NCBI RefSeq assembly: GCF_027944115.1
Contig: NZ_JAPJZI010000001.1
Location: 248,001 to 312,000 of the forward strand
DNA length: 64,000 nucleotides
Source of the DNA: Hoeflea prorocentri
GTDB taxonomy: Bacteria > Pseudomonadota > Alphaproteobacteria > Rhizobiales > Rhizobiaceae
Reading direction: 5' to 3'
Numbering within the stretch: the stretch's first letter is position 1; every line of letters begins with the position of its first letter. The notes under the pieces are model-generated. The model did no database searches and had not been told where the DNA came from. It worked only from the letters and a program-made list of their open reading frames with translations. The translations under genes and the position numbers were made by a program. Below are positions 8,401-16,366 of the stretch, piece by piece.

Positions 8401-9451
8401 GATCGCTCCCTACGATAATCAGCCTGTCCTCTTGAGGATTGCAAATGTCAGCAAGACTTTCGAGCTTGGGCGAAGTCATATGGGACTTGGCCCAAAACGC
8501 AGGCTTCAGGCGCTTGACAACATCAATTTGGAGATCAGGCGTGGCGAAATTTTGGGGCTGGTTGGAGAGTCCGGTTCTGGAAAATCAACGCTCGGTCGGA
8601 CTGTCGTCGGGTTGACCGCTCCGACTGAAGGCCAGATCAAATTCGTAAGCTCAAACGACACATCAGAGCTCCGCTCCAAGCGGTTCGGTGCTCAGATGGT
8701 TTTCCAAAACCCCTATTTGTCGCTCAATCCGCGCCAAAAGGTGAAAAACATAATCGGCGAGCCGATTGAGGTACACCACATCGAAGGGGATGTTCACCAG
8801 CGCGTATCCGAATTGATGGCCCAAGTAGGGCTTTCGCCGCAATTTGCTGAACGTCGACCGAGCGAAATGTCAGGCGGTCAGGCGCAGCGGGTTGGTATTG
8901 CACGCGCCTTGGCGTTGTCGCCCGAGTTGATCGTCTGTGACGAAGCCATCTCAGCACTGGACGTTTCCATTCAAGCACAAGTGCTGAACCTGTTTTCAGA
9001 GATCCAGGAACAAACCGGCTGCAGCTATCTCTTCATCAGCCATGACCTGCCGGTCGTTGAGCGACTGAGCCACAGAGTAGCGATAATGTATCTGGGCCGC
9101 ATCGTCGAGGTGGCCGAGACGACCGACTTGTTTGCACATCCAAGGCATCCATACACACGCGCGCTCATCGGAAGCGCGCCACGCCTTGAAGCCAAGAAGC
9201 TCAAATTCGAACCAATCAAGGGCGAAATCCCTTCTCCCATAAACCCACCGATCGGTTGCCACTTTCACCCGCGCTGTCCACTGGCGATCGACCGTTGCCG
9301 TGTCGAAAGGCCGGCACTCGTTGCAAGTGAAGCTGGACACCTAGCCGCCTGTCATCGTGCCGAAGAAGTCGTCAAGCTTCCCCACCCAAACGAGGCACAG
9401 TCCGGCGACGCTGCCAGTTCTTCCTCCTTCAGCGAAAGGCACCAAAAATGA
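8393..9451 (+). CDS. Peptide-type ABC transporter ATPase (DppF-like)
   Basis: The second ATPase, 352 residues from ATG 8393, overlaps the end of the DppD-like gene. The longer in-frame start at 8282 would lie inside that gene and is rejected. It has Walker A GESGSGKS, the signature MSGGQAQRVGIARAL, Walker B LIVCDEAISALD and SHDLPVVE, followed by the oligopeptide C-terminal domain with the cysteine pattern GCHFHPRC…C. Paired D and F ATPases are typical of oligopeptide and dipeptide importers. Its stop overlaps the ATG of the acetyltransferase gene by the four bases ATGA. Confidence 0.93.
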   Translation: MSEIAPYDNQPVLLRIANVSKTFELGRSHMGLGPKRRLQALDNINLEIRRGEILGLVGESGSGKSTLGRTVVGLTAPTEGQIKFVSSNDTSELRSKRFGAQMVFQNPYLSLNPRQKVKNIIGEPIEVHHIEGDVHQRVSELMAQVGLSPQFAERRPSEMSGGQAQRVGIARALALSPELIVCDEAISALDVSIQAQVLNLFSEIQEQTGCSYLFISHDLPVVERLSHRVAIMYLGRIVEVAETTDLFAHPRHPYTRALIGSAPRLEAKKLKFEPIKGEIPSPINPPIGCHFHPRCPLAIDRCRVERPALVASEAGHLAACHRAEEVVKLPHPNEAQSGDAASSSSFSERHQK

Positions 9452-9867
9452 TGCTGCAGGAGAACGAAACCGGCGTCGTAGAATGGTACATGGGGCCATA
9501 CACACTCAGCACCGATCGAGCTCGGATTGATTTGAACCACGTCTATAGGTTTCTCGCAGAAGATTCCTACTGGGCTCGCGACGTGTCGAAGGATTTCATC
9601 GTCCGCTCCGCTTATCTCCTGGATGTCTACGTCGATCAGGCGCATCGCGGCCTTGGACTGGGAACCTGGCTGGCCCAGGTCATCCAAACTCATCCCGATC
9701 TTAAGAGTGTCACCCGCTGGCTCCTAACCACGATCGATGCCCACGCGGTTTATGGAAATGCTGGCTTCAAGCCTATCGCACATCCTGAATGGTTGATGGA
9801 GGTCGTCTTGCCCATGCCCGAAGACGGCGCCGAGCTCCGGTCAGCTCACGCCGAGAACAGAAAGTAG
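9448..9867 (+). CDS. GNAT-family N-acetyltransferase
   Basis: A compact 139-residue GNAT domain. It has the acetyl-CoA loop AHRGLGLGTWLAQ, preceded by the beta-4 strand SAYLLDVYVDQ, and the C-terminal AVYGNAGFKPI segment that marks the last conserved motif. It is translationally coupled to the ATPase gene by an ATGA overlap and followed 7 bases later by hyuA. A GNAT inside an uptake-plus-hydrolase operon suggests acetylation of the imported amine or of a pathway intermediate, perhaps as detoxification. The M20 deacylase on the divergent strand could reverse such an acylation. The substrate is unknown. Confidence 0.85.
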   Translation: MMLQENETGVVEWYMGPYTLSTDRARIDLNHVYRFLAEDSYWARDVSKDFIVRSAYLLDVYVDQAHRGLGLGTWLAQVIQTHPDLKSVTRWLLTTIDAHAVYGNAGFKPIAHPEWLMEVVLPMPEDGAELRSAHAENRK

Positions 9868-9874
9868 TCGACTT

Positions 9875-11920
9875 ATGGTCTATCGAATAGGTGTCGATAT
9901 TGGCGGTTCATTCACGGATTTTGCAGTGCTGGATGAGCGTGACAACTCGATCCGCACGCTGAAGGTCCTGTCTCGCCCTGACCAACCTGGCAATGAGATT
10001 AGAACCGGCCTGAGTTCCTTGCAGGAACGTTATCATATCGCTCCTGGCGAAGTGAGTTACTTCACCCATGGCACCACGGTGGGCATTAACTCGGTCATCC
10101 AACGTCATGGTGTGAAACTCGCTTTGTTTACCACCGAGAATTTTCAGGATGTGCTGGAGGTGGCACGTCTAAAGATCCCGCATATCCATGACTTGTTCAG
10201 CCGCCGTCCCGCGCCGTTGATCCCACGTGACATGGTGTTCCCCATAGCGGAACGGACGGATCGCAATGGTAGGATTCTTAAGTCAGTTGATCGTGACAGC
10301 GTTGTTGCTGCTGTAGAGGGCGCACTAGACGCAGGCGCTGAGGGCATCGTTGTCTCCTTGCTGCACAGCTATCGCAACGGTGAGAATGAAGCCCGCGTGC
10401 GGGACATCGTAGCAGAATTTGCGCCACAGCTGCTGACATCCTGTTCCGCGGAGATATGGCCCATTATCCGCGAATATGAGCGAACCATCACAGCAACGAT
10501 CAACGCATATGTCCAACCCAAGGTCATCTCTTATCTGGAGTCCTTCGAGACGGCGCTGACCGAAATGGGCGTATCGGCCCCTCCGCTGATCACCAAATCC
10601 AACGGTGGTGTCATGGCCGTCCAACAAGCCAAGGCCGAGTGTGTGCAGATGATCTTGTCTGGCACAGCCTCCGGAGTGATTGGTGCGAGCTTTATCGCTG
10701 AAGCCTGTGACTTTCCCAAGCTGTTGAGTATGGACATTGGCGGCACGTCAGCTGATGTCGCGGTGATCGAAAATGGCGAGGCGCAATATGGCACAGGCGA
10801 GATCATCGGGGATTTTCAGATTCATATCCCGTCCGTTTCGGTCACTTCGGTCGGACAAGGTGGGGGGTCCATCGCCTGGATTGATGATCTAGGCGTGTTG
10901 TGTGTCGGGCCCGATAGCGCAGGCTCGTTACCTGGTCCTGTTTGCTATCAGCGAGGTGGTACCCGTCCGACGGTGACTGACGCATTCGTCGTGTGCGGCA
11001 TGATTGGACACGGCGACCTAGGATACAACGCGGTGAAGGTCGATGTCGACGCCTCCCGTCGTGCCATGGCTGACCTTGCCGGTCCGCTTGGAATTTCGAT
11101 CGAAGAGACCGCCGAAAACATTATCCAAATCGCGACATCGTCCATGTACACCGGAGTTTCCGGGCTGTTATCGCGATTTGGTATCGATCCCCGCGAGTAT
11201 CATTTTTTAGCGTTTGGCGGTGCAGGACCAATGATGACCTGCTTTCTCGCCCGCGAAATGAACATGAAGGGTGTCATTGTCCCACCCACGCCAGGTGTTC
11301 TCTCGGCGCTTGGCGGGCTCGTCGCAGATCTGAAAAATGACTTTATTCAGACCCTCTTTGCCGACCTGACCCCAGAGCTCTCTGGCGAATTGAGAGACAT
11401 TGCAAAAAAACTGGCCGACGATGCGATCAGTTGGCTCGAGCGTGAGCATGGCAAAGGTTTAGACTATAGGCTGAGCTTCTTGAGCGACATGCGTTATCGC
11501 GGTCAGAGCTTCGAAATTGAGGTGCCGCTTGAACAAAACTGGATCGAGCAAGATGATTTTGCAGCAATCCGCTCAGCATTCGATGCACAACATGAAAAGC
11601 TCTTTGGTCATGCCGACAGCACCGCACCTGTGCAGATTATCAGTCTTCGCTTGGTGATTGCGTCACCCACTCCCAAGCCACGACTGCTCCAAATTGCGAC
11701 GGGAATTGGCCGTCCGGAGCCGCACGGCAATGTCAATTGCCGCATGGATGGGCAGAGCCTGAATGTTCCACTCTATTTGCGCGAGAAAGTTCTGGCCGCG
11801 CAGGTCATTCCGGGCCCAGCCATCATCGCACAGGACGATACGACCACATGCGTTCCACCAGGAATGCAGGTTGATGTCGATCCCTTCGGCAATCTCATCA
11901 TCACTCCGAAAACGAACTGA
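9875..11920 (+). CDS. hyuA: Hydantoinase/oxoprolinase subunit A (HyuA family)
   Basis: This 681-residue protein has the HyuA architecture. An N-terminal hydantoinase A domain has the actin-like ATP-binding motif RIGVDIGGSFTDFAVLD and THGTTVGINSVI near 65. The central domain has SMDIGGTSADVAVIENG near 285 and SVTSVGQGGGSIAWID. FGGAGPMMTC lies near 450, followed by the C-terminal part. Family members hydrolyse hydantoins, 5-oxoproline or similar cyclic amides with ATP, and act together with HyuB. It is placed 11 bases before hyuB in the same operon as the importer, so the imported compound is probably ring-opened here. Whether the ring is oxoproline, hydantoin, N-methylhydantoin or something else cannot be decided. 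Confidence 0.93.
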   Translation: MVYRIGVDIGGSFTDFAVLDERDNSIRTLKVLSRPDQPGNEIRTGLSSLQERYHIAPGEVSYFTHGTTVGINSVIQRHGVKLALFTTENFQDVLEVARLKIPHIHDLFSRRPAPLIPRDMVFPIAERTDRNGRILKSVDRDSVVAAVEGALDAGAEGIVVSLLHSYRNGENEARVRDIVAEFAPQLLTSCSAEIWPIIREYERTITATINAYVQPKVISYLESFETALTEMGVSAPPLITKSNGGVMAVQQAKAECVQMILSGTASGVIGASFIAEACDFPKLLSMDIGGTSADVAVIENGEAQYGTGEIIGDFQIHIPSVSVTSVGQGGGSIAWIDDLGVLCVGPDSAGSLPGPVCYQRGGTRPTVTDAFVVCGMIGHGDLGYNAVKVDVDASRRAMADLAGPLGISIEETAENIIQIATSSMYTGVSGLLSRFGIDPREYHFLAFGGAGPMMTCFLAREMNMKGVIVPPTPGVLSALGGLVADLKNDFIQTLFADLTPELSGELRDIAKKLADDAISWLEREHGKGLDYRLSFLSDMRYRGQSFEIEVPLEQNWIEQDDFAAIRSAFDAQHEKLFGHADSTAPVQIISLRLVIASPTPKPRLLQIATGIGRPEPHGNVNCRMDGQSLNVPLYLREKVLAAQVIPGPAIIAQDDTTTCVPPGMQVDVDPFGNLIITPKTN

Positions 11921-11931
11921 GCGCAACGACC

Positions 11932-13926
11932 ATGGCTATTGACGGACGTAACCTACAGATCCTCGCCAACTACTGCGCTGCAGCCGCAGATGCCATGGCC
12001 TTCACCTTGATGCGCACCGCACATTCGACCTTTGTCAAGGAGACCGAGGACTTTTCGTGCCAGATTGTAACACCTGATGGCTTGGCCTTCGCCTCGCCTC
12101 GCAGCTTTGGTGCGCCTTGGTACAGCGGCATCAACTACAAGCCTGTCATTGATCTGATCGAAGAGTATCAAGAAGGTGATATCTGTATCACCAACGATAG
12201 CTATGCTGGAAACGTCGCAACACACTCTCCGGACATTCACATCTGGAAGCCCGTCTATTTCGAAGGGCGAATTGTTTGCTTTGTCGTTGGGCACATTCAC
12301 AACACGGACGTGGGCGGTGCGGTACCGGCTTCTCTGTCACGCTCGCTGACGGAAATCGTCCAGGAAGGTATCCGTATTCCGCCGTTGAAGATCGTTTCCG
12401 GTGGAAAAATGGACGAGAACGTTGCGTGCATCATGCGGTTAAATGTGCGTGCGCCCGAGCAAAACTGGGGTGACTTCAACGCTCAGATCGCTTCGGTGAA
12501 CATTGGTGAACGTAAGATCAAGGAGATCGTCGAGAGATTTGGAGTTGATGACTTCTGCTCAGGCATTGAAGACATTCTAAACTATGGTGAGGCGCAAGCT
12601 CGCCGCATCATCGCAACAATCCCAGACGGCGAATATTTCTACGCCGATTATGCCGATGAGGACAGTGATAACGGCTATCCATGTCGCATTGCCATCACCA
12701 TGCGGATCGAGGGGGGCCAGCTTGAGCTTGACTACACAGGCTCAGATCCGCAACTGACGTCATCCCTCAATATGCCTACCGGCGGCCGTGAGCGGCATCC
12801 GCTTGCCTTGATCGGTGTAACTTATGCCCTGTCGACGCTCGATCCCGATCTTCTGCTGAATGCAGGCACACTGCGTCCGACACGGGCCATTCTGCCCGAA
12901 GGCACTGTAATGAATTGCGAGGCACCCGCTGCGGTTGGCATGCGCTCATTAACAAGTGTTGTTGCGCAGATCGCAACGTTGGGCTGCTTCTCACTTGCAG
13001 TTCCTGACCGGATGCCTTCGCCTTCGCCTGGTGGCAATTCAATCATGAATGTTCGGACTGTGGATGAGAAGAACCGCGTCGTAGTTGCATCAATCGGCCC
13101 GGTTGGTGGCGGGGGTGGCGGCACACCGAAACACGACGGTCCGGATGGTTCTGGTGGTCTTTCAGGCTTTCTCAAGAACACGCCCGTCGAAATCAATGAG
13201 GCTGAAGTCCCCATCCTCTTCAATCGCTATGGCTTACAGCCCGATACGGCAGGAGCCGGGCGTTACCGCGGCGGACTGGCGACAGTAATGGAGTTTTCCG
13301 TTTCTGCGCCAAACACGATCGTAACAGCGCGGAATCGAGATCGCTCGCATTTTGCCTCGGCTGGTGTCCTGGGCGGGCACTCTGGCGCCAATTCGTCCTT
13401 CACGATCAATCCCGACACGGCACAGGAAGTACAGCTCGACAACACGGATCTGGTGAAATGCGAACCAGGCGATGTGGTGCGTGTGATTGGGCCGGGTGCC
13501 GGTGGATACGGCGCCCCAATCGAGCGCGACCCGCAAGCGGTCTTGTATGACTGGCATTGCGGCTTTGTCAGCATCGAAACCGCTCGAGACGACTATGGCG
13601 TAGCCATTGTCGCCGGCATGGTCGATGTCGCTCAGACTGCGCGTCTGCGCTCCCAAATGCAGAGCCAACCAACAGGCCATTTCGAATTTGGACCCACCCG
13701 AACGGAGTTTGAAAACATTTGGACACCAGAGCGCTACGGCACTCTGACCACTTTCCTCGCTCAGAGCCCCATCGTATGGCGCCATTTTCTCAAACACCAG
13801 GTGTTCTCGGCAGTAGAGGCTCAAAAGGGCACTCAAGTGCCGATTGAAACACAGATGCAAAGGATCTTCTCCGATCTGCGTGATCGGTACCCTGCAATCA
13901 CAAAGGAGGCTCTCTTGAACCAATGA
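11932..13926 (+). CDS. hyuB: Hydantoinase/oxoprolinase subunit B (HyuB family)
   Basis: The partner subunit, 664 residues. It starts with the typical N-terminus MAIDGRNLQILANYCAAAADAM, followed by AHSTFVKETEDFSCQI. The core segments GDICITNDSY, HIHNTDVGG and VGMRSLTSVV and a glycine-rich loop near 390 (PVGGGGGGTP) follow. The C-terminal part contains RYRGGLATVMEFSV and VIGPGAGGYGAP, all landmarks of the hydantoinase B domain. It acts with HyuA in ATP-dependent opening of a cyclic amide. The length is slightly above the usual 520-600 residues because of a C-terminal extension. The gene ends about 130 bases before the binding-protein start. Confidence 0.93.
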   Translation: MAIDGRNLQILANYCAAAADAMAFTLMRTAHSTFVKETEDFSCQIVTPDGLAFASPRSFGAPWYSGINYKPVIDLIEEYQEGDICITNDSYAGNVATHSPDIHIWKPVYFEGRIVCFVVGHIHNTDVGGAVPASLSRSLTEIVQEGIRIPPLKIVSGGKMDENVACIMRLNVRAPEQNWGDFNAQIASVNIGERKIKEIVERFGVDDFCSGIEDILNYGEAQARRIIATIPDGEYFYADYADEDSDNGYPCRIAITMRIEGGQLELDYTGSDPQLTSSLNMPTGGRERHPLALIGVTYALSTLDPDLLLNAGTLRPTRAILPEGTVMNCEAPAAVGMRSLTSVVAQIATLGCFSLAVPDRMPSPSPGGNSIMNVRTVDEKNRVVVASIGPVGGGGGGTPKHDGPDGSGGLSGFLKNTPVEINEAEVPILFNRYGLQPDTAGAGRYRGGLATVMEFSVSAPNTIVTARNRDRSHFASAGVLGGHSGANSSFTINPDTAQEVQLDNTDLVKCEPGDVVRVIGPGAGGYGAPIERDPQAVLYDWHCGFVSIETARDDYGVAIVAGMVDVAQTARLRSQMQSQPTGHFEFGPTRTEFENIWTPERYGTLTTFLAQSPIVWRHFLKHQVFSAVEAQKGTQVPIETQMQRIFSDLRDRYPAITKEALLNQ

Positions 13927-14054
13927 GGTTCAAATGTGCCTCCTGCGCAATCAGCGGGGTGCGGGGCAGGTGCCACCCATCGCGGCCGATGCCCGATGAG
14001 AAACAGGAAATATGCCAATTCAAGAGGAAACCAACAATTAGGAGGAACGACAAA

Positions 14055-15617
14055 ATGACAACACTTAGAAAATGGATTGCAGCTGCAGTCATCGCAGTAG
14101 CGCCTTGCACTGCGATGGCCGAAGATCTCACAATAGGGATGCCAATCGAACCTGTGATGGATCCCCACTATTTTTGGTCAAGCAAGTACCTGCAATACTA
14201 TCGGCACTACCTCGGATTTCTCGTGACTCTTGACCTTGATGCACAGGTCTCGCCGGCATTGGCCGAAAGTTGGGAAGCTGCCGAGGATGGGTGGACGTTC
14301 AAACTTCGCCCGGATGTCCGCTTTTCCGATGGCTCATCTGTCGATGCAGAAGATGTCGTGGCGTCCTACGAGCGTGCCCGCAATTATCCGCAGGCCGCCG
14401 GATCATACGCTGGACTGTTCAACAATGTTGACGACATTGTAGCCGTGGACGCCAATACGGTAAGGCTTGAGACCAGCAGCCCTTACCCCTCTCTCGGCTT
14501 TGCGATGACGCAAGTCCCGATTATTCCATCAGAAATTGCGAAAAGTGCAGAACAGGCTGATTTCAACGATATTGCGACATCGGTTTCGGCCGGTCCGTAC
14601 AAGCTGGCCAGTTACCTGGCGGGGCAGAATATCGTGCTTGAGCGGAACCCCGACTATTGGGGCGAACCTGCCAAGTTTGACAATGTTACGCTTCGGATAC
14701 TCCCGGAAAACTCAGCTCGCATGGCTGCTTTGTTGGCCGGAGATGTGGACGTAATTGGTGAGGTGCCGCCGGAGTTTGTCGATCGAATCCGTGAGAACGA
14801 AGCCCTTGAGGTTCATGCTGGTCCGTCGATGCGTACCGTTTATCTCGTCGTTGATCAAGCGAGCGAGGACACAACACCGTTTGCAACGGACATGGATGGC
14901 GCACCACTGTCTCAGAACCCGTTCGCGGACAAACGAGTGCGCGAAGCACTGTCCTTGGCGATTGATCGTGAAGCGATCAGGGATCGCGTAATGAACGGAT
15001 TGTCGTTTCCGACCGGGCAGCTCGTTGCAAAGGGTGTTGGCGGTTATTCCGACGACATCGCAATTCCACCATATGACCCAGAAAAGGCCAAGGCGCTGTT
15101 GGCTGAGGCAGGTTATCCAAATGGGTTCAAGACAAAGATTCACTGCACAAATGACCGCTATGTGAATGACGGGAAGATCTGTCAGGCACTTGGCCAGATG
15201 TTTTCACGCATCGGTGTTTTGACCGAAGTCGAGACCTTGCCAAGTTCCGCCTTTTTCCCAATTGTCAACCAGCATCCCTCTGGTGCGAGCATGCTTCTGT
15301 TGGCGTGGAGTTCAGCTGGCAGCGGAGAGGCCGACGTTCTGGCTCAGACTCTGCGCACCTATGATGCCGACGAAAAGAAGGGTGTTTGGAACCTCGCCAG
15401 CTATAGCAACCCAGAGCTCGATGCACTCATTGCTCGTTATGAAACGACCATCGACAAGGACGAGCGTTGGGCACTTGCAAGGGAAGCCATGCAGCTTGCG
15501 GTAGAAGACTTCGCGCAGATTCCAATTCATGACCAAAGCGTGATTGTGGGTACGCGCCGGGATATCGAATACAAGACAACGCCAGAAGAACTGACAACAG
15601 CAATATCCGTCCAATAG
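14055..15617 (+). CDS. Peptide-type ABC transporter substrate-binding protein (SBP_bac_5)
   Basis: ATG 14055 follows AGGAGGA at 14040-14046 and gives a 520-residue precursor. Its signal peptide is MTTLRK…CTAMA, with cleavage expected after about residue 22. The frame extends upstream to 13923, but that would precede the signal peptide with unrelated residues. The mature protein shows the family's features: LAESWEAAEDGWTFKLRPDVRF near 75, the ERNPDYWG box and FADKRVREALSLAIDREAI. It is the last gene of the operon, so its mRNA is near the terminator. As the periplasmic receptor it sets transporter specificity, but the ligand cannot be predicted here. Confidence 0.92.
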   Translation: MTTLRKWIAAAVIAVAPCTAMAEDLTIGMPIEPVMDPHYFWSSKYLQYYRHYLGFLVTLDLDAQVSPALAESWEAAEDGWTFKLRPDVRFSDGSSVDAEDVVASYERARNYPQAAGSYAGLFNNVDDIVAVDANTVRLETSSPYPSLGFAMTQVPIIPSEIAKSAEQADFNDIATSVSAGPYKLASYLAGQNIVLERNPDYWGEPAKFDNVTLRILPENSARMAALLAGDVDVIGEVPPEFVDRIRENEALEVHAGPSMRTVYLVVDQASEDTTPFATDMDGAPLSQNPFADKRVREALSLAIDREAIRDRVMNGLSFPTGQLVAKGVGGYSDDIAIPPYDPEKAKALLAEAGYPNGFKTKIHCTNDRYVNDGKICQALGQMFSRIGVLTEVETLPSSAFFPIVNQHPSGASMLLLAWSSAGSGEADVLAQTLRTYDADEKKGVWNLASYSNPELDALIARYETTIDKDERWALAREAMQLAVEDFAQIPIHDQSVIVGTRRDIEYKTTPEELTTAISVQ

Positions 15618-15637
15618 TCTGTTCAATTCGCTGTTGA

Positions 15638-15664
15638 TGCGCCGAGGAGAACAACCTCGGCGCA
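15638..15664 (+). terminator. Hairpin terminator after the transporter/hyu operon
   Basis: A perfect 10-bp stem, TGCGCCGAGG with CCTCGGCGCA, encloses a 7-base loop 20 bases after the binding-protein stop. The following bases are only moderately T-rich (a TTTTTA run lies about 12 bases further), so termination efficiency is uncertain. Confidence 0.7.
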
Positions 15665-15855
15665 TTACCACCAGTTTTTAGAAGCGCTCAGCCGTTAAAT
15701 GGTTACCTCCCAAGCCGCTCGCGGCGACTCGGGTCAGTAGGCGGAACGAGATTTTCACTCACCGCCTGCTGACCTTCTTTCTTAGTATTGTTTGCGCATC
15801 AAGACCGCGGACCAGGCGCAACCGATCGATTGGTAGCACAGAAGGAAATCTTGCG

Positions 15856-15996
15856 ATGTCGCTGACGCGCCGTGATTTGACCCTGAGAATTGCGCGGGAG
15901 TTCGCGATTTCGAATACGGAGGCGAAGCGACTTGTAGATGGCATGTTCGATCTGATCGCTGATGCGCTTGGCAATAGGTCGTCAAATTTGGAATAA
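15856..15996 (+). pseudogene. Truncated IHF/HU-like DNA-binding protein remnant
   Basis: The 46-codon frame begins MSLTRRDLTLRIAREF and continues SNTEAKRLVDGMFDLIADAL, the N-terminal helical half of integration-host-factor alpha-type proteins (normally about 100 residues). After the ADAL segment the expected beta-arm part is missing. The frame runs about 6 codons into unrelated sequence and stops at TAA 15994. A Shine-Dalgarno-like AGAAGGA precedes ATG 15856. The break coincides with the end of the GNAT remnant on the other strand, so a deletion or rearrangement joined two gene fragments here. A functional short protein is unlikely because the DNA-bending arms are absent. Confidence 0.6.
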
Positions 15997-16203
15997 TCAC
16001 CAAGGTGCACGTCGTAACAATCTGATCACCGCGTTCGACAATGAGCACCGTGCCCGCCCCTCGTATTTCTTGAGCACGGAAATGTTGTTTTTGGCGCGAT
16101 CGATTGGACATCTCTCGTTGTCAGAAGGAAGATGTGTGTAGAGATCCAGAAGCGCCTCTATATCACTTGTCGATGCGGCACGAAACAACACGTCTGCTTT
16201 CAT
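15973..16203 (-). pseudogene. Frameshifted, truncated GNAT acetyltransferase remnant
   Basis: The frame from ATG 16203 starts MKADVLFRAASTSDIEALL, a GNAT N-terminus, and runs to about KKYEG. A shift of frame near 16045-16065 then continues the fold as GTVLIVERGDQIVTTCTL followed by VIIPNLT, the beta-2/beta-3 region that is very typical of this GNAT subgroup. Homology then stops abruptly at about 15975, where the IHF-like remnant of the opposite strand ends. The acetyl-CoA-binding loop and everything after it are missing, so this is clearly a dead gene. Confidence 0.6.
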
Positions 16204-16366
16204 CGGCGGGAAATACACATTATTGCCCTTGCACAATTGAACAACTGGGCGCTGTCGGGTCCGTCGTTGCGTGATGGATGAACCCACAGAATTCTATATG
16301 AATTACTGTGCGATGGTCTCTTCATGATCATCACATTACCGCTTGGAAAAGAACCCGCTAACAGTG

